Origin: Georgenia yuyongxinii
Lineage (GTDB): Bacteria; Actinomycetota; Actinomycetes; Actinomycetales; Actinomycetaceae
Direction: 5' to 3'
Assembly (NCBI RefSeq): GCF_006352065.1
Contig: NZ_CP040915.1
Location: 2,604,001 to 2,668,000 of the forward strand
DNA: 64,000 bases
Position numbers and translations under genes: made by a program
In this document: positions 30,817 to 38,340 of the stretch, in pieces
Numbering within the stretch: the first letter of the stretch is position 1
How the letters are laid out: each line of letters opens with the position of its first letter
The notes under the pieces: generated by a model
Databases searched by the model: none
What the model was told of the DNA's origin: nothing
The model's input: only the letters and a program-made list of their open reading frames with translations

Positions 30817-32540
30817 CGGGCTGACTCCTTGTCGTGGTGGTCGTGCGAGGTCCCGGGGTGGCCGGGGATGGCGTCGAGCAGCGCGGCGGTGTACTCGTGC
30901 GTCGGGCTGCCGAAGACCCGTGCGGTGGTGCCCTGCTCGACGATCCGTCCGGCCTGCATGACCGAGACGGTGTCGGAGATCTGCTGCACGACCGCCAGGT
31001 CGTGGGAGATGAACAGGTACGTCAGCCCCAGGTCCTGCTGCAGCTGCTCGAGCAGGGCGAGGATCTGCGCCTGGACGGTCACGTCGAGTGCGGAGACGGC
31101 CTCGTCGAGCACCAGCACTTGCGGCTGGAGCACCAGGGCGCGGGCGATGGCCACCCGCTGGCGCTGCCCGCCGGAGAGCTCGGCCGGACGGCGCCCGGCC
31201 ACGTCCGCCGGCAGCGCGACCCGGTCGATGGCCTCCGCGACGACCTCGCGGCGGCGCGCGCGGTCCGTCCCGGCGAAGTTGAGCAGTGGCTCCCCCACGA
31301 TCTCGGCGATGCTCTGCCGGGGGTCGAGGGAGCTGAAGGGGTTCTGGTACACCAGCTGCGCGACGCGGCGGAACCGGCGCAGGGCTGCTCCCCCCAGCGC
31401 GGTCACGGCGTGCCCCTCGACCGTGATGCGCCCTGCGGAGGGGTCCTGCAACCCGACGACGGTGCGCGCCGTCGTGGTCTTGCCCGAGCCGGACTCGCCG
31501 ACCAGGGCGTGGGTGGTGCCCCGGACGACCGTGAAGCTGACGTCGTCGACGGCACGGAAGCTCCGCCGTCGGCCGGTGGGAAAGTCCTGGACGAGACGGT
31601 CGACGACGATCGCGTGGTCGGCGGGCGTGGCCCGCTCAACCAGTTCGCGCGTGGCGGTGCGCGCGGCCGGGGCGGCGAAGGACGGTGCGTCGCCGAGCAG
31701 GGTGCGGGTGTAGTCGGTGGTAGGCGCGGCGAGCAGGCGGGCGGTGGGCCCCTGCTCGACGAGCCGGCCGTCCTTCATCACCAGGATCCGGTCGGCCCGG
31801 TCCGCGGCGACCGCGAGGTCGTGGGTGATGAGCAGGACGGCGGTGCCCAGCTCGCGCTGGAGGTCGCCTAGCAGGTCGAGGATGCGGCGCTGGACGGTGA
31901 CGTCGAGGGCGCTGGTCGGCTCGTCGGCGATGATCAGCTCGGGTTCGAGTGCCACCGCGCCGGCGATGAGGACGCGCTGCTTCATGCCGCCGGAGAGCTC
32001 GTGCGGGTACTGGCGGGCGCGTGCCTGGGGCTCGGGCAGACCGACCCGGTCGAGAAGCTCGAGGACGCGAGCGCGGATGGCCGCCTTGCTCCCGTAGCGG
32101 TGGATCTGGAGGACCTCGGCGAGGTTGGCGCCGATGGTCTTGACGGGGTTGAGGGAGTTGTTGGGGTCCTGCGGGATCAGGCCGATCCGGGCGCCGCGCA
32201 CGGACTCCAGCCGCCGCGCGCCCCAGCCGGAGATGTCCGTGCCGCTCACCTCGACGCTGCCGGACTCGATGTGCCCGTTCCCGGCGAGCAGGCCGACCAC
32301 GGCCTGCGCCGTCGTGGTCTTGCCCGAGCCGGACTCCCCCACGACGGCAACGACCTCACCGGACGCCACGTCGAAGGAGACGCCCTCGACCGCGCGGGCG
32401 ATGCCGCCGCGGGTGCGGTAGCCCACGGCGAGGTCCCGGACGGCGAGCACGGGCGGTGCGCTCTCGGTTGACCTGGTGGGGACGCCCCCCGGGGGCAGGT
32501 CCGCGGGACGGTCACGGACCGCGGTGATGATCGAGGTCAT
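30813..32540 (-). CDS. ABC transporter ATP-binding protein, two fused ATPase domains (Dpp/Opp type)
   Basis: A 575-residue protein consisting of two complete nucleotide-binding domains, each with the peptide/nickel-type C-terminal extension. Domain 1 has Walker A GESGSGKTT (68-76), signature LSGGMKQR and Walker B LIIADEPTSALD. Domain 2 has Walker A GESGSGKTT (about 355), signature LSGGQRQR and Walker B VLVLDEAVSALD. The fusion replaces the usual DppD and DppF pair, so one polypeptide energises the transporter. The second Walker B has Ala in place of Pro after Glu (DEAVSALD), which is common in this subtype. The ATG at 32540 follows GAGGAGGAAGTG, and the permease stop is 2 nt upstream. Overlaps the next gene by ATGA. 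Confidence 0.93.
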   Translation of the reverse strand: MTSIITAVRDRPADLPPGGVPTRSTESAPPVLAVRDLAVGYRTRGGIARAVEGVSFDVASGEVVAVVGESGSGKTTTAQAVVGLLAGNGHIESGSVEVSGTDISGWGARRLESVRGARIGLIPQDPNNSLNPVKTIGANLAEVLQIHRYGSKAAIRARVLELLDRVGLPEPQARARQYPHELSGGMKQRVLIAGAVALEPELIIADEPTSALDVTVQRRILDLLGDLQRELGTAVLLITHDLAVAADRADRILVMKDGRLVEQGPTARLLAAPTTDYTRTLLGDAPSFAAPAARTATRELVERATPADHAIVVDRLVQDFPTGRRRSFRAVDDVSFTVVRGTTHALVGESGSGKTTTARTVVGLQDPSAGRITVEGHAVTALGGAALRRFRRVAQLVYQNPFSSLDPRQSIAEIVGEPLLNFAGTDRARRREVVAEAIDRVALPADVAGRRPAELSGGQRQRVAIARALVLQPQVLVLDEAVSALDVTVQAQILALLEQLQQDLGLTYLFISHDLAVVQQISDTVSVMQAGRIVEQGTTARVFGSPTHEYTAALLDAIPGHPGTSHDHHDKESAR

Positions 32541-32542
32541 GG

Positions 32543-33427
32543 TCACTTCCTCCTCAGCCAGACGCTGATGCGGTTGGCGGCGAGCACGACGACCACCAGC
32601 ACGAGGCCGGGCAGCGTGGTCAGCCACCAGGAGGTCGCGATGTAGTTGCGGCCCTCCGCGATGAGCAGGCCCCACTCGGGCGTGGGCGGCGGGGCGCCGT
32701 AGCCGAGGAAGCCCAGGGTCGAGATCGCGATGATCGCGGTGCCGAACTGCAGGGCGGCGAGGGAGACGACGGCGCCGACGGAGTTGGGCAGCACGTGCCG
32801 CGCCAGCACCGGCAGGAACCGGCCACCGCTGCCGAACGCGGCCTCGACGTAGTCGCTGCGCCGGACCCGGACCACCTCGGAGCGGGACAGGCGCGCGAAG
32901 GACGCCACCGAGCTGACGCCCACCGCGATGGCGGCGTTGGTGGTGCCGAAGCCCAGCAGGATGATGATGCTGAGCATCAGCAGCAGGGCCGGGATGGCGA
33001 GCAGGACGTCGACGACCCGCATGATGACGTCGTCGACGACCCGCCCAGCGGAGCCGGCCAGGACGCCGAGCCCGGTGCCGACCACGAGCCCGACGCTGAC
33101 CGCGAGCAGCGCGCCGAACAGGGAGTGGACCGAGCCGTGGATGACCCGGGCGAGCAGGTCGCGCCCGAGGGCGTCGGTGCCGAACGGGTGGGCCGGGCTG
33201 GGAGCCTGCAGCTTCTCCGCCGGCACGCCGGCGAGGGGGTCGTGCGCGGTGAACAGGCCCGGGGCGACGGCCCAGGCGAGGACCAGCGCGACGACCACGA
33301 ACGAGACGACGACCGTGGGGTCGAGGGCACGCAGCCGGCCAAGGGGGGTCCGGCGGGTGGACGGGGCAAGCCGGGTGGACGAGGCGAGGCGGGTGGAGGG
33401 TGCGCCGTCGGTCAGTGTCGTGCTCAT
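32543..33427 (-). CDS. ABC transporter permease (DppC-like)
   Basis: A 294-residue inner-membrane permease with about six helices. The N-terminal HPFGTDALGRDLLARVIHGS motif is diagnostic of DppC/OppC. The EAA-like loop (DYVEAAFGSGGRFLPVLARHVLPNS) contacts the ATPase. Residues 10-25 contain a small repeat (STRLA-SSTRLA-PSTR). It forms a heterodimer with the upstream permease. The ATG overlaps the DppB-like gene's stop (ATGA). Confidence 0.92.
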   Translation of the reverse strand: MSTTLTDGAPSTRLASSTRLAPSTRRTPLGRLRALDPTVVVSFVVVALVLAWAVAPGLFTAHDPLAGVPAEKLQAPSPAHPFGTDALGRDLLARVIHGSVHSLFGALLAVSVGLVVGTGLGVLAGSAGRVVDDVIMRVVDVLLAIPALLLMLSIIILLGFGTTNAAIAVGVSSVASFARLSRSEVVRVRRSDYVEAAFGSGGRFLPVLARHVLPNSVGAVVSLAALQFGTAIIAISTLGFLGYGAPPPTPEWGLLIAEGRNYIATSWWLTTLPGLVLVVVVLAANRISVWLRRK

Positions 33428-34365
33428 GCGGCCAGCGCAACCTTCTTCTTAGTGCGCGGGTCAAGGACGGGGTAGAGCAGGTCGACGAGGAGGTTGACGA
33501 CGACGAACGTCACCGCCGCCACGAGCACGACGCCCTGCAGGACGGGGATGTCCTGCTGGGAGACGGCCTGCTCGGTGAGGCGGCCGACACCGGCACGCCC
33601 GAACACGGTCTCGGTCACCACGGCGCCGCCGATCAGCTCGCCGAGCAGCACGCCGGAGATGGTCAGCGTGGGCAGCAGGGCGTTGCGTGCGATCGTGCGT
33701 CTCAGGAGCCAGTGGGGGCTCGCGCCCTTGGCGGTGGTGACGGCGACGAAGGGCTGCAGCCGCACGTCGTCGATGCTGCGCACGAGGACCTGGGCCAGCG
33801 GCGCGGAGATCGGTACGGCCAGCGCGAGGACGGGGAGGATGAGCGCCTGGGCCGGGCTGGGCGCGATCACGGGCACCAGGCCCAGCTGGAACGAGAACAC
33901 CTGGACCAGCACGATGGCCAGCCAGAACACCGGCACCGCGGCGAAGAGCGAGGGCACCGAGCGCAGCGCCCCGGCCAGCCACGCGAACGGGGCCAGCGTG
34001 GACAGGGCCGCGATGCCCACCGCGAGGAGAACGGCGAGGGCGAAGGCGCCGGCCGCGAGGGCCAGCGTGCCGGGCATCGCCTCCGCGATGAGCGTGGCCA
34101 CCGGGGTGCCGTACTGCACCGAGTAGCCGAGGTCACCGGTCACGAAGCCGCCGAGGGCGACCAGGTACTGCTGGACCAACGGCACGTCCGCCCCGTAGGA
34201 CTGCCGGATCGCGGCGATCTCCCCCTGCGAGAGGCCGAGCTCCGGGTTCTCGAACTTGATGAGCAGCGCGTCGCCCGGCAGGGCGTGCAACAGGGCGAAG
34301 CTGAGCGTGAAGGCCACGAGCAGGACCACCACGGACTGACCGACGCGGCCGAGGACGTATCGCAC
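33424..34365 (-). CDS. ABC transporter permease (DppB-like)
   Basis: A 313-residue permease of the DppB/OppB type: N-terminal helix YVLGRVGQSVVVLLVAFTLSFALLHALPGD, a periplasmic loop with QYLVALGGFVTGDLGYSVQYGTPV, and the cytoplasmic coupling loop (FVAVTTAKGASPHWLLRRTIARNALLPTL). I chose GTG 34365 because GGGGAGG lies 5 nt upstream; the longer frame encodes a Pro/Gly stretch without homology. A hairpin at 34434-34464 sits between it and the substrate-binding gene. Confidence 0.92.
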   Translation of the reverse strand: MRYVLGRVGQSVVVLLVAFTLSFALLHALPGDALLIKFENPELGLSQGEIAAIRQSYGADVPLVQQYLVALGGFVTGDLGYSVQYGTPVATLIAEAMPGTLALAAGAFALAVLLAVGIAALSTLAPFAWLAGALRSVPSLFAAVPVFWLAIVLVQVFSFQLGLVPVIAPSPAQALILPVLALAVPISAPLAQVLVRSIDDVRLQPFVAVTTAKGASPHWLLRRTIARNALLPTLTISGVLLGELIGGAVVTETVFGRAGVGRLTEQAVSQQDIPVLQGVVLVAAVTFVVVNLLVDLLYPVLDPRTKKKVALAA

Positions 34366-34433
34366 GGCACCTCCCCTTTCCCCAGCCGGAGCCGGTGTGA
34401 TGAAGCCGAGGCCGGGAGCATCCGGCCAACCCG

Positions 34434-34464
34434 GGGCGGGCGGTGGGAGGCCCACCGCCCGCCC
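34434..34464 (-). terminator. Intra-operon hairpin after the substrate-binding gene
   Basis: A 14-bp perfect stem (GGGCGGGCGGTGGG and complement) with a 3-nt loop lies 9 nt after the stop of the substrate-binding protein and 69 nt before the first permease. It probably acts as a partial terminator or 3'-end stabiliser, giving more binding protein than membrane components. Confidence 0.75.
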
Positions 34465-34472
34465 GGTGCGTG

Positions 34473-36122
34473 CTAGCGGTTGAGCCAGACGCCGTAGTAC
34501 GTCGGGCGACCGACGGACTCGAAGCCCACACCCTCGACGTCCGGAGCGGCGCCGTAGACCTGCGGCTCCTCGAAGATCGGGATGTAGAGGGCCTGCTCGG
34601 TGAGGTAGTCCTGCACGGCCCCGGAGGCCTCGTCCCGCTTCGCGGGGTCGGGCTCGGCGGCCACTGCCTCGAGGAGCGCGTCGAGCGTGGCGTCCTCGGA
34701 GATCAGCACGTCGCGGTTCTCCGAGTGGAACTGGCTCTTGATGACATCGTGGTCCGCGCGTCCGACCATCGAGTGGTACAGCGGGGCCTTGAGCGGGTCC
34801 CGCGTCTCGGCCGTCACCGTCGCGATGTCGCCGGTCTTGACGTTGAGCTCGACGCCGATCTCCTTGAGCTGCTGGGAGACCAGCTCCAGGTTGGGCTTGG
34901 ACAGCGGCTGCGCGGGCGAGGCGTAGACGTCGAGGGAGAGTCGCTCGCCGTCCTTCTCGCGGATGCCGTCCGCGGCGGGGGTCCAGCCGGCCTCGTCCAG
35001 GAGCCGCGCGGACAGGGCGGGGTCGTACGCGAGACCCGCGGACTCGTCCTTGTAGCCGCGTGCGGCCTTGCTGAGCTGGGAGGTGGCCGCCGGGTAGTTA
35101 GCGGTGTACACGGTGTCGACGACCTCCTGGGCGTTGACACCGTGCAGGAGGGCCTGGCGCACGCGCAGGTCGCTCAGGAGCGGGTTGCTCGCGCGCAGGG
35201 CGAGCCCGTTGTTCACGCCGCGGGTCTGCGGCGCGTACAGGTCCAGCCCGGCGGCCTCGACCTGGGCCTCGTCGTAGGCCTGCACGTAGCGTGCGACGTC
35301 GGCCTGGCCGGAGGTCAGCGACCCGATGCGCACGCTGTCCTCGGGGGTGATGACGATGTTGACGGCGTCGAGGTAGGCCCGGCCCTGGTGCTCCAGCGAC
35401 GGCGGTGCCCAGTCGTAGTCCTCCCGCGCCTCGAGGCGGATCTGGGTGCCGAGCTCCTCCTGGGCCACGACGAACGGGCCCGAGCCGATGAGGTCGGTGG
35501 CGCTGCCGGCGCCGAGCTCCTCGAGGCTCTTGTCCAGGGTCTCGGCGGAGAGCAGGCCGGAGTTGATGGTCGAGGTGGCCTGGAGGAAGCCGGGGGCCGG
35601 GGCGGCGAAGTGGAACGTCACCGTGTCCTCGTCCACGACGTCGCTCGAGGCGTAGTTGTTGATCGCCTCGGAGACGGTCAGGCCCAGGTCGGGATTGCCG
35701 AGGCCGTAGGTGTCGAAGTTCTTCGCGACCACCTCGGCGTCCAGCGCGGTGCCGTCCGAGAAGGTGACGCCGTCGCGCAGGTTGAAGGTGTACTCGGTGG
35801 CGTCGGCGTTCACCTCCCAGTCGGTGGCGATCCAGGGCTCGATCTTCAGGGTCTCGGGGTTCTGGTAGGTGAGCCGGTCGGTGATGTTGTTGACCAGCCC
35901 GCCGTTGGGGTAGTAGCCGGCCTGCGGCGGGTAGAGGTTCGTGTGCGGGTTGGGCTCGAGGTAGGTCAGCTCGCCGCCGATGACCGGCTCGCCGGCCGGC
36001 TCCTCGGCGCCGTCGCCGGCCGCTTGGGACTGGCTCGAGCACGCAGCGAGCAGCGAGGCGGCGCTGATCAGCACGACGGCGGTGGTTCTGCGGCGTAGAC
36101 GCCCGGACTGGTGGAGGGACAT
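34473..36122 (-). CDS. ABC transporter substrate-binding lipoprotein (KPN_01854-like, SBP family 5)
   Basis: A 549-residue lipoprotein: a basic N-terminus, hydrophobic segment and lipobox LLAAC (Cys28). A family 5 solute-binding fold of the peptide/nickel class follows. Recognisable pieces are GGELTYLEPNPHTNLYPPQAGYYPNGGLVNNITDRLTYQNPET, EIEPW-type WIATDWEVNADATEYTFNLRDGVTFSDGTALDAEVVAKNFDTY and LLDEAGWTPAADGIREKDGERL. Placement with the luciferase-like, CMD and AhpD-like genes identifies the TIGR04028-type system of unknown substrate. ATG 36122 has AGGAGAA 7 nt upstream; in-frame upstream ATGs lack this. Upstream lie about 300 nt of structured leader and a Cys-rich peptide (36418-36540), so expression is probably induced when cysteine is scarce. 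Confidence 0.92.
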   Translation of the reverse strand: MSLHQSGRLRRRTTAVVLISAASLLAACSSQSQAAGDGAEEPAGEPVIGGELTYLEPNPHTNLYPPQAGYYPNGGLVNNITDRLTYQNPETLKIEPWIATDWEVNADATEYTFNLRDGVTFSDGTALDAEVVAKNFDTYGLGNPDLGLTVSEAINNYASSDVVDEDTVTFHFAAPAPGFLQATSTINSGLLSAETLDKSLEELGAGSATDLIGSGPFVVAQEELGTQIRLEAREDYDWAPPSLEHQGRAYLDAVNIVITPEDSVRIGSLTSGQADVARYVQAYDEAQVEAAGLDLYAPQTRGVNNGLALRASNPLLSDLRVRQALLHGVNAQEVVDTVYTANYPAATSQLSKAARGYKDESAGLAYDPALSARLLDEAGWTPAADGIREKDGERLSLDVYASPAQPLSKPNLELVSQQLKEIGVELNVKTGDIATVTAETRDPLKAPLYHSMVGRADHDVIKSQFHSENRDVLISEDATLDALLEAVAAEPDPAKRDEASGAVQDYLTEQALYIPIFEEPQVYGAAPDVEGVGFESVGRPTYYGVWLNR

Positions 36123-36278
36123 CGGTGTTCTCCTGGCTCGAAAAGGCATGGGTTCGCCGCGCAGGTGCCGGGGACGGCCGCGCACGGCACAGACGGGGGC
36201 CGCCCGCCGGATGGGCGCGGACGGGTACGGCAAGAAAGCCGCAGAAGGCGGGTCAGGGGGCGGGCGTCAGCACGTCAC

Positions 36279-36312
36279 GGCCGCAAACGCGGCACGGCCG
36301 CGAGCGCGGCAC
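36279..36312 (-). promoter_or_regulatory. Tandem hairpins in the leader of the ABC operon
   Basis: Two adjacent 17-bp units (GGCCGCAAACGCGGCAC at 36279-36295, GGCCGCGAGCGCGGCAC at 36296-36312) can each fold as GCCGC-N4-GCGGC. Being near-identical, one arm can also pair with the other unit. Another stem (GCCGGCG/CGCCGGC) lies near 36380-36398. They sit between the Cys-rich peptide and the substrate-binding gene, where alternative structures of an attenuator would be expected. The remaining sequence 36123-36278 holds no gene. Confidence 0.45.
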
Positions 36313-36417
36313 GACGGCCACGCACTGCCACACGGCGGCGGCAGGCTCGAGGAGCCGGGTGCGGCCGGTACGCGTGGGCCGGCGACGCCGCCGGCGGGGT
36401 GGTGTCCTGGGCCGGGA

Positions 36418-36540
36418 TCAGGCGGCGCAGGACCCGGGCATACAACAACAGCAGCCCGGCGTGGGACGACAGCAGGAGGCGCTGCCCTGGGGCGCGCCGT
36501 CATGGAGGGTGCGGGTCGAGATGCCCGTGCTGCCCTTCAT
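36418..36540 (-). CDS. Cysteine-rich leader peptide of the ABC/monooxygenase operon
   Basis: A 40-residue frame with an excellent ribosome-binding site (GGAGGAACG immediately before ATG 36540). The first 22 residues (MKGSTGISTRTLHDGAPQGSAS) have no Cys; the tail is CCRPTPGCCCCMPGSCAA. Seven of the last 18 codons are Cys, including a run of four. Cysteine is otherwise rare in this proteome. Peptides of this kind in mycobacteria stall ribosomes when Cys-tRNA is low and thereby control sulfur genes. It lies about 295 nt upstream of the substrate-binding gene in the same orientation. The position and composition make a sensing role much more likely than a stable protein, though a metal-binding peptide is an alternative. 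Confidence 0.72.
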   Translation of the reverse strand: MKGSTGISTRTLHDGAPQGSASCCRPTPGCCCCMPGSCAA

Positions 36541-36820
36541 CGTTCCTCCGTCGTGGTCCGGGGAGCAGATCCGGCGGTGACCGGGCTCCCGTGGTGAGGA
36601 CACTGCCATGGATTCCGGACCGGTAGGACCGAAGTCCCGGTCGTTCTCAGGATCCGAGACCCACACGCTGCTGCGTCCCAACCGTCTCCTGCCTCGATAC
36701 GCGCCGGGCAGGAGCTCGTGTCTCCGGGGCCGTGCCCTACCGTCGCTGCTGTCCCGGCCCTGACCGCGGCCCACCCGTCCCGGCAGGTACCGAGGCGGGA
36801 CGTCAAGAGGAAGGACGAGC

Positions 36821-37375
36821 GTGAGCATCGAGCCGACCACCCTGACCCTGGTGGAGGCACCGCCTCAGGGGCTCAGCGCCGAGGAGTTCAAGGCCGTCTT
36901 CCGGCACCACCCCGCAGGTGTGGCCGTCATGACCCTGCGCACCCCGGACGGGCCCGTGGGCTTCACCGCGACGTCGGTCATCTCGGTCTCCGCCGACCCG
37001 CCGATCCTGGCGTTCTCGTTGGCCGCGAGCTCGTCCAGCCGCCCGGCCGTGGAAGACGCCGAGAGCCTGGTGGTCAACTTCCTGGCGGCGGGTCAGCAGC
37101 ACGTCGCCGCCCGGTTCGCCCGGCGAGGCGTCGACCGCTTCGCGACCACCACCTGGGCCCCGCTCCCCACCGGGGAACCGGTGCTCGAGGGCACCACCGC
37201 GTGGCTGCATGGCCTGGTCGAGAAGCGGATCCCGGTCGGCGACAGCCTGCTCGTCACCGTCCGGGCCGTCCGAGCCGGCCGCGGCGGCACCGACCGCCCA
37301 CTCACCTACGTCGACCGCACCTACCACCGGCTCGGCCGGCACAGCCGACTTGGGCTGAACGGTCCGGACCACTGA
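36821..37375 (+). CDS. Flavin reductase (DIM6/NTAB family)
   Basis: A 184-residue FMN-binding split-barrel protein. The family pattern is clear: FKAVFRHHPAGVAVMTLRTPDGPVGFTATSVISVSADPPILAFSLAASSSS, with the phosphate-contacting Thr/Ser loop. VVNFLAAGQQHVAARFA follows. It reduces FMN with NAD(P)H and supplies FMNH2 to two-component monooxygenases. The two luciferase-like proteins in this island (25596, 29803) are the obvious partners, and its divergent position next to their operon supports that. The GTG start has AGGAAGGA 6 nt upstream. An upstream frame containing a Cys-Cys pair overlaps the start as GTGA. Confidence 0.9.
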   Translation: MSIEPTTLTLVEAPPQGLSAEEFKAVFRHHPAGVAVMTLRTPDGPVGFTATSVISVSADPPILAFSLAASSSSRPAVEDAESLVVNFLAAGQQHVAARFARRGVDRFATTTWAPLPTGEPVLEGTTAWLHGLVEKRIPVGDSLLVTVRAVRAGRGGTDRPLTYVDRTYHRLGRHSRLGLNGPDH

Positions 37376-37429
37376 CCGGAGCCGAACATCAAGTACCCCT
37401 CGTGGCAAGCGCCTGCGAGGATATCGGGC

Positions 37430-38293
37430 ATGCCTGCTCGCATACGGCCGCACGTCGTGGCCGCGCTCGCGCTGGTCGCCGTCGGTGGACTGACGGCCTG
37501 CACCGGCACGCCGGATCCCGCGGCGGCCGCCGCCCTGGCCCTGCTCCGCTCGGGCCTGACCACCGACTCCCCCATGGGTTGCACCCCCACGGCGGTCGCG
37601 GACGGACGCGAGTTCTCCAACTACCCCGGCTTCCCGGCCGACGCCGTCGGGCCGACCACGCTGGAGGGCGTCATCGCGACGTCCTGCAACACCGCCCTGA
37701 TCGGCGCCCGGGACCGGGTCGACGCCGACGACCTCGCCGCCGCCGCAGCCTCCCTCGGGCTGGGCGTCGCATTGGACGCCGGGGTGCCCACCCTGGCGGG
37801 CGAGGTCCCCACGGATGCCACCGGCACCGAGCACGCCGCCTCGATGATCGGACAGGGGCGAATCGTGGCCTCACCTCTCGCCATGGCCACGGTCGCGGCG
37901 AGCGTCGCCGCCGGGTCGCGCGTCAGTCCCGTGCTGGTCACCGACGTCGGCAGCGAGCCGCCCGCGGCAGCCACCGACAGCCCTGTCGAGGCGGCCACCG
38001 ACGGCGTTTCCGCCCCCGCTCCCCTGACCGATGACGAGGCCGCGGCACTGCGACGGATGATGCGCGCGGTGGTCACCGGCGGCACCGCGTCCTTCCTGGC
38101 CGACGTTCCCGGAGGCGAGGTCTTCGCCAAGACCGGGACCGCCGAGTTCGGTGCCGAGGAAGCCGCCGGCGCGCACGCCTGGATCGTCGGCTTCCAGGAC
38201 GACCTGGCGGTCGCTGCCCTGGTCGAGGACGGATTCTCCGGGGCAGCCACCGCCGGCCCGCTGCTCGAGGAGCTCCTCCGCGCGGCGCGCTGA
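37430..38293 (+). pseudogene. Penicillin-binding protein (transpeptidase) with internal deletion
   Basis: The 287-residue frame has an intact lipoprotein signal (LTAC, Cys24). It then passes, within about ten residues (DPAAAAALALLRSGLTTDSP), directly into the second half of a class B PBP transpeptidase domain. The second motif SCN (85-87) and the third motif KTGT (234-237) are present, as is the surrounding AASMIGQGRIVASPLAMATVAASVAAG. The N-terminal NTF2/dimerisation domain and the part of the transpeptidase carrying the catalytic SxxK serine are missing, about 300 residues in all. It cannot be an active transpeptidase or acylatable by beta-lactams. The frame is maintained, so either the deletion is recent or the remnant has another role. 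ATG 37430 is preceded by only a weak site. Confidence 0.68.
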
Positions 38294-38340
38294 GCCGGCG
38301 GGAGCGTGCGTGCACTAGCTCCACCAGTGGAAGCGTGCGC

